In this document: positions 19,501 through 27,262 of the stretch, piece after piece
How positions within the stretch are numbered: position 1 is the first letter of the stretch
How the letters are laid out: the number at the start of each line of letters is the position of its first letter
Assembly: GCA_025201845.1 (NCBI GenBank)
Contig: MU603986.1
Coordinates: 30,738-74,414 of the forward strand
DNA length: 43,677 nucleotides
Direction: 5' to 3'
Source: Martensiomyces pterosporus
Lineage: Eukaryota; Kickxellomycota; Kickxellomycetes; Kickxellales; Kickxellaceae
The notes under the pieces: generated by a model
Databases searched by the model: none
Seen by the model: the letters and a program-made list of their open reading frames with translations, nothing else
What the model was told of the DNA's origin: nothing
Translations under genes and position numbers: made by a program

Positions 19501-19757
19501 CGGTGGGTCCGACGCAGGCCGAGGCTGTGTGCGACCAGGTGCGCCAGTGGAGCCAGCTGCAGGTTGTTGCACCGCCTCAGGAGACGCCCACCAAGGGAGG
19601 CAGGGCTTACCACCAACGCCACGACCACAGGCAGTCGCTGGAGCTTGAGGGTATGAGCCTGTCGTCGCCGTCGCTCCTGGCACACTCGGGAGGAGATGAG
19701 CTGGCCAGTATTTCGGGGATGAGCTCGCTTGACTCGGAAGGCATCCACACCAGCTAA
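16506..19757 (+). CDS. Large coiled-coil protein with a weak CM1-like segment
   Basis: The protein has 1083 residues in one exon. Residues 1-525 are Ser/Gly/Gln/Arg-rich and probably disordered, with several SP and TP sites (LVSPPTRNSS, NLLTPDTPS). A short conserved-looking stretch SNWYYKYERLNDSD lies at about 530, then an acidic SSSDEEDF patch. From about 565 the protein is mostly coiled coil to ~990. The coiled coil opens with LIQKQQREIFDLNMRCKILA, whose E-x-F-x-L pattern resembles the centrosomin motif 1 that binds gamma-tubulin complexes in Mto1/Pcp1-type spindle-pole proteins. That match is weak. The tail has Ser-rich repeats (SLSSPSLLAHS). A cytoskeletal or spindle-pole scaffold is the best guess. 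ATG 16506 follows a C/T-rich leader. Confidence 0.6.
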   Translation: MHAFRSKFKANSKAPNYTDPDGSGPSIDTRGRQHANNTTPFRLSLDVERPDLSEIYSSQSSVRSLISPRAKTNWPSASRKSASVLAGQQGMRAASEQPPAPAGGQHYVRSSGGSIYGGSGQAETGSATAWGAITGAGSEQRIGGYASPPSHHQELQATGRFPPPSDGGISPRNAAVQQDLYATPPTAQHRHGHRPSISTVLSADAMHRSGPPLAGMPGVPRSHTTPRVNSRPDVGTGNASRRYSQIDFDTYNERSVATTFGLESQMSRPNFDDSSMYAHTPGRDAALAAMHVMGRNPVHFGGANGLRTAGSGGIEDNLLTPDTPSLSISNVGRAREARHSRVNSLVSPPTRNSSVFEDGSRHVLAGGRAPQQPPNPAENPNRRSHAAQSWYGAGQNAERGGRDAFSDTFAWGSPETGRPRAGSFAFSAASATGRQHHQETQRTNGLSAGATRSTHRPSHAGSTQSSIPPSVAGGSQIRDGRHGAGSRSMETGSIQPSNGPGSSYAGQSRKPHQQSQHPKLAKTPIRSNWYYKYERLNDSDVKDQEFSSSDEEDFGREDRGYGGDLVSQQKLIQKQQREIFDLNMRCKILAKAMNSKTQQPYEALVDDFGRTCASNRRANREIEQLRGDVQAMKERCEQLEVDLANPLPCPLPHGMSIEEQEAVDMLRNDLEEARRELDVERSVTQQRMHDLERSDAEVRELKEQLTRERLNAEHWQRTAMKYSMSASVSISPNRAQGKIGGSMAQANDDLSPYRARAGTATTTSETVTLRAPSDASGAEDQASLSTGRMSRAGTATSQRLGATVQSSKFDLHEKAEIVGVFEQLEAQKVKVEAAFEQSEVKRQQVEDELKQTKKKMREYEEQRRLLQLELKQSLASRLAVDGGDRNEITRLVDENDTLKDECDALKRQLDDAQIQIRSQAEAALAAVNSIGTESEDEMGGSAAQRAEISKLKLDCRDWQEQSRLLDDHVRKLGEELERSREQMYRFTHDFVRPYLRESTVGPTQAEAVCDQVRQWSQLQVVAPPQETPTKGGRAYHQRHDHRQSLELEGMSLSSPSLLAHSGGDELASISGMSSLDSEGIHTS

Positions 19758-19907
19758 CCACGCATTTTTCCATTTTATTATTCACCCATTTTAACGTTAT
19801 TATTATTGCTTAGTGGCCTGTGTTTATCTTTTGTTTCTTTCCATTGCTTCGGTGCTGTATAAATTTATCTCCTCTATGCCTCGGTGGGAGCTCGGACTAT
19901 GCTGCTG

Positions 19908-20948
19908 CTATTGCGAGTCGCTGGTGACAGCGGGTGCCCTGGTCGTGCTTCTTTGCCACAGGGAGAGGTAGCTGGTTGCGGAGATGTGCAGCTTTTTGTT
20001 GTCGGCCAAGCGATTGCTGGTTTCCTCTCCTATTCCAGGAACAGGGGTGAAGATGGGCTTGTCAAGCGAGTACATGTGCAGTATACCACGCTCCTTGAGC
20101 CGCATGATAGCCATACTGATAATGTCTGATGACGGCGTTGGCTGCAGATGCCTCAGCAGCAGCAACAGCCCCTTGCGGGAGATGGCGTGAGCGTGCAGGC
20201 AGATGGGCATGTTGGCGTGGCGCAGAGACGGGAACGAGCGGTCGGGTTTTGGCTGGATGCCCTCGAAGGCGCCGCAGTGGCCAGGGAAGAACATGTCCCA
20301 CTCGCTGGGGATGTGGCGGTGTATCTCGCGCATGATGGTCTTGATGTTCAGCTCCATGTCCACAGAGTCGTCGAGAATGAGGGCGGACTTGTACCCGCAC
20401 TCGGCCATGTCCCGGTAGATGCGGTAGCGGGTCCTCCACTCCACAATGTCCTGTGGCGAGAGCGCTGTTGCTGCAGAGGCATCCTCCGCGTGGGCTGGGT
20501 AGACGATGGGCACGAATTCGGCGGAGATGCGCAGCAGCTGGAGAAGCCTTGTCATGCGGAGGAGGTTGGCGGGATGGCCAACGCGGTGGATTATGTAGAT
20601 GTGGTCGTAGCCCAACTGCGAATTATACGGGGTGCCGTAGCTGGGGATTACTGGCAAGTGGATGTTGGTGTCCTTGTATGGCTTCAGCTGGATATATGTT
20701 GCTGACTTGCTGGGCAATCTTTCGTTCTTTGCTTTGGCGGCATCAGCAGTGTCCCTTGTGCTGGGCTGCGGAGCGGATATGATGTCTGCGGACCAGGCGA
20801 AGATGCCTAGGACCAAGATGATGATGATGAGGAGAGATACGTGCAAGCGGTAGCGTGATGCTTCGCGCGGGGTGGCTATCGGGCGGTCGGTCGGCAGGAG
20901 CGATTCGTCCGCAGATGCGCGTGCAGCTGATTTCAGTCGCCCTGGCAT
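19908..20948 (-). CDS. GT25-like type II membrane glycosyltransferase, divergent acidic motif
   Basis: The protein has 346 residues. It has a short basic cytosolic tail and a single anchor (HVSLLIIIILVLGIFAWSA, about residues 35-53), then a lumenal domain, the topology of Golgi glycosyltransferases. The domain opens with YDHIYIIHRVGHPANLLRM. It has an acidic site ALILDDSVDMEL and continues with WDMFFPGHC and a CLHAHAISRKG segment, as in GT25-family transferases. The paralogue at 25931 has VEDDVDFEL at the acidic site, so here one metal-site Asp appears replaced by Ser; activity may be altered. ATG 20948 is chosen because it directly precedes the basic tail; upstream codons are not protein-like. 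It converges on the coiled-coil gene (150 bp). Donor and acceptor sugars are unknown. Confidence 0.72.
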   Translation of the reverse strand: MPGRLKSAARASADESLLPTDRPIATPREASRYRLHVSLLIIIILVLGIFAWSADIISAPQPSTRDTADAAKAKNERLPSKSATYIQLKPYKDTNIHLPVIPSYGTPYNSQLGYDHIYIIHRVGHPANLLRMTRLLQLLRISAEFVPIVYPAHAEDASAATALSPQDIVEWRTRYRIYRDMAECGYKSALILDDSVDMELNIKTIMREIHRHIPSEWDMFFPGHCGAFEGIQPKPDRSFPSLRHANMPICLHAHAISRKGLLLLLRHLQPTPSSDIISMAIMRLKERGILHMYSLDKPIFTPVPGIGEETSNRLADNKKLHISATSYLSLWQRSTTRAPAVTSDSQ

Positions 20949-22864
20949 GTTGAGAGGAGGGTCTGTTTCCTGCTTGTAATGTTTTCTCTGTGTTTCGGGT
21001 GAATCGGATAGACTGATGCTTGCATATATGTATGCTGTGTATGAATGCGTGAGGGTGGTGTGGCAGACTAGTATGTACGTGCGGTGGTATGATAGGCGGA
21101 AGTGGAAAAGGTGCTGAGGAGAGAAAGAGTAGCGCAAAGATGGCATGTGCTGGTTGCCCTTGCGCACGCTGTGTTCGGGCAAAGTCGCTGGAGCACCCTC
21201 TCCCATCCCCAATGTAAGCGGCAAACACCAGCGAAAACGCCGATATCTGCTGAGTATCATGTCTGTTTCTGCATTTCATCTCTCCTCACTCTAGTGAAAC
21301 ATGTGCTCCAGAAATATAGCACCTGTTTGCACAGTAGATCTCCGCCCATCCCGCTCCATCTACAGCAGTGTTGGCAGATGGGTGGGGTGCGTGCTATTTT
21401 CATCATGGGCAGCGTGAAGTCCATGCACTCATTTTCATCTAACACCCATGCCACTCCGCTCTCATAGCCCCTCTGTGACTACTGTTTTCGTGGGCATTCC
21501 TGTGCCTACCACCCCTTTATCCGATCCTTGTCTTTGCACATTCCTTTCTCTCTGTTCCAGCTGCGGGGGAGTGGGTGGCTATTTCCGGCTGCCCTACGAG
21601 TGTGATGTGAATGGAGGGTGTGGGCATGCGATCTTTAGATAACGAGCAGAAGCTGTCATTACATCATACATATCGTACCTGTTGCACGCTTGTGCTGTCC
21701 ACCTCTGTCACACGAACTCGCCCAGCCCTTGGCTCCTGTGCTGTCTCCACATATGCGATGCAGTTGTGTATATGAGAGCTGCGCCATTGAGTGTGCCTGG
21801 CATATTGCTCTTTGTGGGCTGTTTGGCTGTCATGGAAGGAGGGCTGCTGCTATCTCCCAGCATCAGGTGCGTTCTCTGTGGTGTCTTGCGCCTCCTCATT
21901 ACGCAAGCCGTCTGTGCCGCATACAATGAACTGTGCCTCTTGGCTGCCCTTGGTATCACAGGAAAATCAAAGGCCAACAACAATGGCAGCACCAGCATTG
22001 CGCATGTATTCTGTTCCATTTCCTGCTTTACTATTTTCCATTGTTGGAAGGGCAGTTTCAGTGCTAGATGTGGATGGATGACCTCTGCTGGAGTGTCTAG
22101 AGGCCGGGTCGATGCGGCAATGATAGCAGCCTCGCAGGGCTGTTTTGGAGCAAGTCGCTATATGGACAGCAAAGGCATTGTGTCTGCCTTGAGCTCTGTT
22201 GTTTTCCTTTGCTCTGGTAGGCAGGAGATCTGCGGGTAGCCTCAGCACAGCACAAACACAGTAGCATGGTGTTTTGTGTACGCTGACGGTTGCTTTTGCT
22301 ATTCGCCACTGCTAATCCCGAAACAGAGCAACTGCGCGCTCTGTTAGGGAAGGTGTGAGAAAAGTAAAGGGCAGCCAAGGGCTATTTATCGCTGACGATC
22401 AGTCCAATCGCATCACAGTCTGCCACACTCAATCACGTGTTCAGGTACTAGTCCAGTCGATCAGCAGCGATAGCGCCTGCTTGCTCCTGTGCTTTTCTGG
22501 GCCTCTTGCCGAGCACAGCAGCACTCAGCCATCGCTTTCTAGCCCCCCGTCTTGCACGCTATCGACTACCCTACATCCAGAGCAGCCATTAGCGTGATGA
22601 TTGACCCCGACTGCCACTCACTCGCCATGCCGGCTTGCTATTCTTCCTGTCCTTGACATTGGACTCGGCTACTTTTTTCTTTCTACTCCACTCGCTGTAT
22701 AAATAGCGAGGGGCAGCGGTTAACTGAAGCTGTGTGCCTCCTTTTATTTCAATAACCACCACTCGCTCACAGTCGCCTCTATACGCATAACGGCTGCTTC
22801 CTGCTGCGCCCTTGTACATTATTATTGAATTTACAACCACGCGCACCACCTCCTTGCTTCCTCC

Positions 22865-22920
22865 TGCCTGCCTGCCTGTTTGCTTGCTTACTTGTTTGCT
22901 TGCTTGCTTGTTTGCTTGCA
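22865..22920 (+). repeat. CTTG/TTTG-type tetranucleotide repeat tract
   Basis: GCCTGCCTGCCTGTTTGCTT opens a degenerate (GCTT/GTTT)n tract of about 56 bp that ends TTGCTTGCAG. The end looks like an intron acceptor, so a 5'-UTR intron is possible. A similar tract ends the coding intron of the same gene at 24190-24246. Confidence 0.7.
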
Positions 22921-23101
22921 GCGCTCACAAAGCACGCTCCCTCCCTTATCCCCAGCCATCTACCTCCCACCCACACCACGCACGCTGTTTTCACATCAGT
23001 GGTACATTGAAACCTTTTATTTTTCCCATTTGGCCTTTTTTTGCTGGCTGATTGCAGGCGATTATTTCGGCACTCCATCTATTGGCACGAGAGATCTAAC
23101 G

Positions 23102-23109
23102 TATATAAA
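23102..23109 (+). promoter_or_regulatory. TATA box (TATATAAA) of the first HAL-type kinase gene
   Basis: TATATAAA lies 158 bp before ATG 23267. It is followed by a C/T-rich leader (CCTTTCTTTCCCCGC). The second kinase gene has similar AT-rich elements 220 and 65 bp upstream. Confidence 0.6.
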
Positions 23110-23266
23110 GGGGCCTACATATCGCCCATCTCTCGTTTTCCTTTCTTTCCCCGCTCTACACCCTTTCTTTCACCTTTCATTTTTCATTCTTCTGTACACG
23201 TGCTGCCCTCTTTGCCACATTCGCTTTTCATTACTCTTCTGTTCACTGTTCGCATTCATCAACACC

Positions 23267-25413
23267 ATGGCAGCGGTGTCGAGTATTCCCGCGGTGGCTC
23301 GCTTCGACATCTCATCGGCACCCACAATTGATTGTTCGCTGGAACCAGACGCCCGCCAGAAGAACAGATACTATATCGTGCAGCACACAACCCCCACAAA
23401 CGACCTCTACCAGCACCAGACTGGCAGTGGGCTGGCGCATACATCCAGACTATCGGCAAAGGACACGCTGGTAACCCTGCCGCCTGCAAACAATGCCAGT
23501 GCAACCGCGCAGTATCTTGCCGGGACGCTGGCTCCTGCCAAGGAGGCACCGACTGCGGTTTTGCCCCGGCCGCTGGTCGCCCATGGCGGAGACAAGATGA
23601 TACAGTCGGCGCCACCCAGTAGAGTCAGCAATATCGACGGTGGCGTGCATGCAGTCGATGGCGCGCTGTCACTGACAATCAGACCCGCCGGGTGGACGCA
23701 TAGGATTCTTGGTGGTAGTGTACGGAGATTGGGTGCTGGCACTGGCGGGTGCGTCGACCTCCATCGGTCAAAGATTGTAAACAAGGTAAGGAATTCAGCG
23801 GCACTAATGCGCAAAAGCACCTTTTTTGTTTCTGTGGGGGGGGGGGTGATTGGCGGGTGGAGTACATGCACCCTCATCAAGATTCTTGGAGTTGTGACAT
23901 GTACAGTGATCGATATATTGAACCACACTACCCCAACCACTCACACCTCGCCTCGCACATCGTCCCATGCACGTGCTTGCGCCCTGGCGTTTGTCTTGCT
24001 CCTTACTGCCCCATTTATGAGGTGGCCATCCGGAAATTGGATGCCGAGAAATCCAAAAAGAAAAATGCAAGTAGCACGCTTCAAGGTGTGCTCAAGAGCT
24101 TGCAGCAATGACGCAATCTTTTGGATCCTCCTTCTAAGCCCCACTGCGTGCACTAACCATCATTTTATTTGGCTGGCCTTTCTAAACGCTCCTGGCTTTG
24201 GCTTTGGCTTTGCTTTGCCTGCTTGTCTGTTTGCCTGCTTGCTTAGGTGTTTGCGGTAAAGAGTTTTGCTGCCAGAGACACGCCCTCGCAAGGCGCCCGG
24301 ATTGCCGGCGTGCTTAGCCGCGGGATTTTGGAGGAACTCGGCATTGCCATGAATGTCCACCACCGGAATATCGTCCGCACCTTCGAGGTTATTGTCGAGA
24401 CGGATCACAAGTGCTACGTGGTCATGGAGCCTTGCTCCGTGGATCTCTTCACGCTGCTGCAGAAGCACACGATTGCCAAGGGCACCTGCGTGCCTGATGA
24501 CGTGCTCAGCTGCTATTTTGTGCAGCTTGTTCGTGGCGTTCGTTACTTGCACAGCATCGGCGTTGCGCACAGGGATCTGAAACTGGATAACGCGTGCGTC
24601 ACCGAGCAGGGTGTTGTCAAGATTGTCGATTTTGGTTGTGCTACGTTGTTCCGCCGCCGCGTGCAAGTCCCCGCTGCTCGATCGGCCTCCCACCCTTCGC
24701 CAACATTGACGAGCCTGGGCAACAAACCCGTGCTGGCTGGCAGCCAGATCTCGCCAGCAGCGCGCACCCAGAGCCACAGCCGCCACAGAGGAGCAGCACG
24801 GTCTCGGGCTGCGCCATACTCAATACCCCGCCAACAAGCAGCCAATCCACCGCTGCAAAGTCCCGCTGGTGCCCAAAACAGCATGGATGCAGATACCAGC
24901 CGCCAGTACGTGGAGATGCTGTCAATGGGAATGTGTGGGTCTGACCCCTACATGGCACCTGAGCTGTTTACAGTCGACCACTATGCGGCCGCGAAGGTGG
25001 ATATCTGGGCCCTGGGCATCATATACTTTGCCATGCGCCATATGCAGTTCCCATGGGCCGTGGCACACTCTTCTCGCGACCCCCACTACATGGCGTTTGT
25101 CCAGACACCCGGCGCATTCTTTGACGCGTGGTTCTCAACGAGCAGCAGCAACAGGTGGTCCATCCAATCGAGTTTTTTGACGACCGCAAAAAAGCCCAGT
25201 GAAAACTCCACTGCTGCCTCGCTGGCTGCAAAGGACATCATGCGCAGGATCTTTGATCAGAACCCGGCGACCAGGGCCGACATCTATGATATTGCCAGGG
25301 ACCCGTGGTTCCAGTCGCTAAGGTGCTGCGTTGGCGAGGAGAGAAAGAGTGACGATGCTGGGGCTTGTGGCGAGCACCATGTGCATTGGACCCCGTCGAC
25401 TGAAGAGCCGTAA
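23267..25413 (+). CDS. HAL/NPR-type Ser/Thr kinase with activation-segment insert, two exons
   Basis: Exon 1 is 23267-23785 and exon 2 is 24247-25413, giving 561 residues. The N-terminal ~150 residues are disordered. The glycine loop LGAGTGGCV lies at the end of exon 1 and the ATP-binding lysine (FAVK, about 178) at the start of exon 2. The catalytic loop is AHRDLKLDN (HRD about 281-283), DFG is at 301-303 and the APE region is GSDPYMAPEL. GSDPY plus the DFGCA form are hallmarks of the fungal Hal4(Sat4)/Hal5/Npr1 group, which controls plasma-membrane nutrient and K+ transporters. Between DFG and GSDPY sit about 100 residues, rich in Ser, Ala, Pro and Arg, against about 17 in the paralogue at 31055. 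The substrate is unknown. Fusion or frameshift is not seen; codons in the insert look coding. Confidence 0.85.
23786..24246 (+). other. Intron (461 bp) of the first HAL-type kinase gene
   Basis: The donor is AACAAG|GTAAGG, the candidate branch is CACTAAC near 24150, and the acceptor is GCTTGCTTAG. Splicing joins IVNK to VFAVKSF in phase 0 and restores the kinase N-lobe with spacing like the paralogue. The intron is unusually long for this window and contains an 11-G run (about 23836-23846). Its frame is open throughout, so retention would add ~154 residues and stop 13 bp into exon 2. Confidence 0.85.
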
Positions 25414-25930
25414 ACGCAAACCACCAAAATGTCAAGCCACTTGCTTTTCTTTATATACCATATGTACTACTAGAACCCACTTCACCGTCAGGCACTTCCT
25501 CATACGCGCATGCTTTTCCTCACTACGGCCTCCACTTTATAAAAACAGCAACAGCAGCACATGTACACCTGCCAAACGGGAGCAGTATGCGCATGCTACT
25601 TCAGCTTCCCCGCGCATACACGTGGGTGCGCGTGCTGGAAAAAGGGTCATCTGATATGACTGCTAAATGTACGGTTATGAGCATACCAGCAGGCTGGGCA
25701 TGCGCAATTTTTAGCTGCATCGAATGTGCGGGGTGCGGTAGTTTCTTCAAGCGACAGCGGGGCTTGTTGCGCTAGAGTGGCCATGTTTCAGCCACGCCCT
25801 CACTGCAAGCACGCTTTCTGGCTCATTTCCCTGTGCATGTACCCTCATCCGCACACTGCTTATTTTACCTGCTTGCACTACATACCTGCTTCACGAGAGA
25901 GCAAACCGACGAAAGGCGCAGTACAATAGC
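25414..25930. other. Intergenic region, 517 bp, no gene recognised
   Basis: This is the 3' flank of the first kinase and promoter of the second GT25-like gene, both on the plus strand. It contains TTTATAAAAACAGC near 25536-25549. No domain or RNA gene is seen. Confidence 0.5.
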
Positions 25931-26941
25931 ATGGTGTCGCTGCCAGGATCGCACTCGGCATGGTGGTATGGTCGCGCAATTCGCGTGTACTTTATCTTCA
26001 GCATGGTGATTTCCGCCACCTGGGTCCTTAGAGTCCTCTACACGGCAAGCCCGCAACCGCCTGGAGCTATTCCATACACACCAGGTGGTCAACACATGGA
26101 GGACTCACTGGAAGCAATCGGCGAGCCACCGCCACAAGCAGCACTGGATGGCGACTCAGATCGTTGGTCCACGATGGTTGACGAACCCGCATTGCAGTTG
26201 ACAGAGCCTTCGCGCAACTACATGCATGCATTCACCGACCACATATACTGCCTAAACGAGCGCAACAAACTGGGACGCAAGGGCCGGATGACGGAGCTGT
26301 TCAAGTACCTTCACCTGGACGTCGAGATGTTCAGCACCAAACGGGTGAGCCACTTGGATGCCTGGCGGGACATGATCAACCGCGGCTACGAGAGCGCGCT
26401 AATCGTTGAGGATGACGTCGACTTTGAATTGGACGCCATACTCGTGATCAGCAAGGCCCTCGACACACTCAGCGCAACAACCACTAACTGGGATATTTTG
26501 TATGCGGGGCACTGCTCGATGGACGAGGGCCAGGGGAAAGCCAAGGGCGGCAACGAAAGAGTGCGCAGGTCCACGCGTCCGTTTTGCACGTCGGGGTATA
26601 TCCTGAGCCGCAGGGGCGCGCAGAAGCTGTTCTCGTATTTCATCAAGAAGGAGCCGTCAACCTCCTTGGATGTATCGATGGTCGCGCTGGTGAAGCGCAA
26701 GCTGATAAAGTCGTTTTCGCTTTATCCGCCTGTGGTCTTTCAGAGGCGCGACCTGTATCCGTCGGACGACGGCATGAAGCTGAAAGTGGCCAGGCTGATG
26801 AAAAACTCGGCGTGGGACATGGCCGTGGCTTTTGTGCCCAGGTTGGCGAACTGGACGGATCCGCTGGACAGAGAGTACCTGGATCCGGCGTACAAGCACA
26901 TTCCAAGCTGGATGGAGGACATTAAGGCGGCCAGCTTCTGA
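25931..26941 (+). CDS. GT25-like type II membrane glycosyltransferase
   Basis: The protein has 336 residues. The N-terminus has a short tail and one membrane anchor (VYFIFSMVISATWVLRVLY, about residues 19-37), then a Pro-rich stem. The catalytic region begins FTDHIYCLNERNKLGRKGRM and contains the acidic site ALIVEDDVDFEL. It continues with WDILYAGHC and TSGYILSRRGAQKLF, the order expected for GT25 (LPS/collagen beta-galactosyltransferase-type) enzymes, which act in the secretory pathway. The first ATG (25931) follows immediately after TAG, so the start is firm. It is a paralogue of the gene at 19908-20948, and both flank the first HAL-type kinase. Acceptor and donor sugars cannot be inferred. 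No signal for other folds was seen. Confidence 0.78.
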   Translation: MVSLPGSHSAWWYGRAIRVYFIFSMVISATWVLRVLYTASPQPPGAIPYTPGGQHMEDSLEAIGEPPPQAALDGDSDRWSTMVDEPALQLTEPSRNYMHAFTDHIYCLNERNKLGRKGRMTELFKYLHLDVEMFSTKRVSHLDAWRDMINRGYESALIVEDDVDFELDAILVISKALDTLSATTTNWDILYAGHCSMDEGQGKAKGGNERVRRSTRPFCTSGYILSRRGAQKLFSYFIKKEPSTSLDVSMVALVKRKLIKSFSLYPPVVFQRRDLYPSDDGMKLKVARLMKNSAWDMAVAFVPRLANWTDPLDREYLDPAYKHIPSWMEDIKAASF

Positions 26942-27262
26942 TCGGCAATCCACTGCCAAAAAGCTGGGGAGGACAATGCCCCCGCGCCTTGGCCAGCACC
27001 AGTGCTGCTTACTACTGGAGCCAAGGCGCTTCTAACGCTGAAGGGGATGCAAAGTCGTACTAGACCATGACGTCTGAGATGGAAGCAGCCATGGCAGCCT
27101 CGATCTCCATTTTTGGCAGCATGCACTCGGCAGCGATGATGCCGCCTCCCAGTGTCAATAGCGCCATAGTTGAGACATCCCAACAAAAAAAAAATACAAA
27201 ACCAAAACCATGTGAAAGCAGTGTCGTTGGCTGGCAAGACCCGGGAATTGCTCGGGGCAAAA
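26942..27262. other. Convergent spacer, 321 bp
   Basis: This separates the GT25-like gene from the RAB3GAP2-like gene; both end here. It holds an A-rich run at 27184-27194 and a 35-codon minus-strand frame at 27060-27167, annotated separately. Nothing else is seen. Confidence 0.5.
27060..27167 (-). CDS. Possible 35-residue hydrophobic micro-protein
   Basis: On the minus strand ATG 27167 begins MALLTLGGGIIAAE, followed by CMLPKMEIEAAMAASISDVM, and ends at TAG 27060. The hydrophobic-then-helical composition is protein-like. The sequence lies ~96 bp beyond the stop of the RAB3GAP2-like gene on the same strand, so it would be in that gene's 3' UTR or be a separate tiny gene. No homologue is recognised. 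Chance occurrence is quite possible. Confidence 0.2.
   Translation of the reverse strand: MALLTLGGGIIAAECMLPKMEIEAAMAASISDVMV

Larger units (their letters stand above)
20949..23266. other. Divergent intergenic region, 2.3 kb
   Basis: This lies between the GT25-like gene (left) and the first HAL-type kinase (right). A 185-codon frame at 21682-22239 is Cys-rich and lacks domains, so it is not called. The right part contains a CTTG/TTTG-rich microsatellite (22865-22920), a TATA box (23102-23109) and a long C/T-rich leader. The frame of the kinase is open upstream from 22880, but the translation is Leu/Phe/Cys-rich and looks non-coding. Confidence 0.5.

Noticed and set aside
21682..22239. 185-codon plus-strand frame between the GT25-like gene and the first kinase
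   Set aside because: It is Cys-, Leu- and Ser-rich with no domain, no TATA placement and no codon bias; overlapping frames of similar size exist on the other strand.
22880..23266. Longer kinase N-terminus using the open frame upstream of ATG 23267
   Set aside because: The translation is a C/T-rich leader read as Leu/Phe/Pro/Cys, and the TATA box lies inside it.
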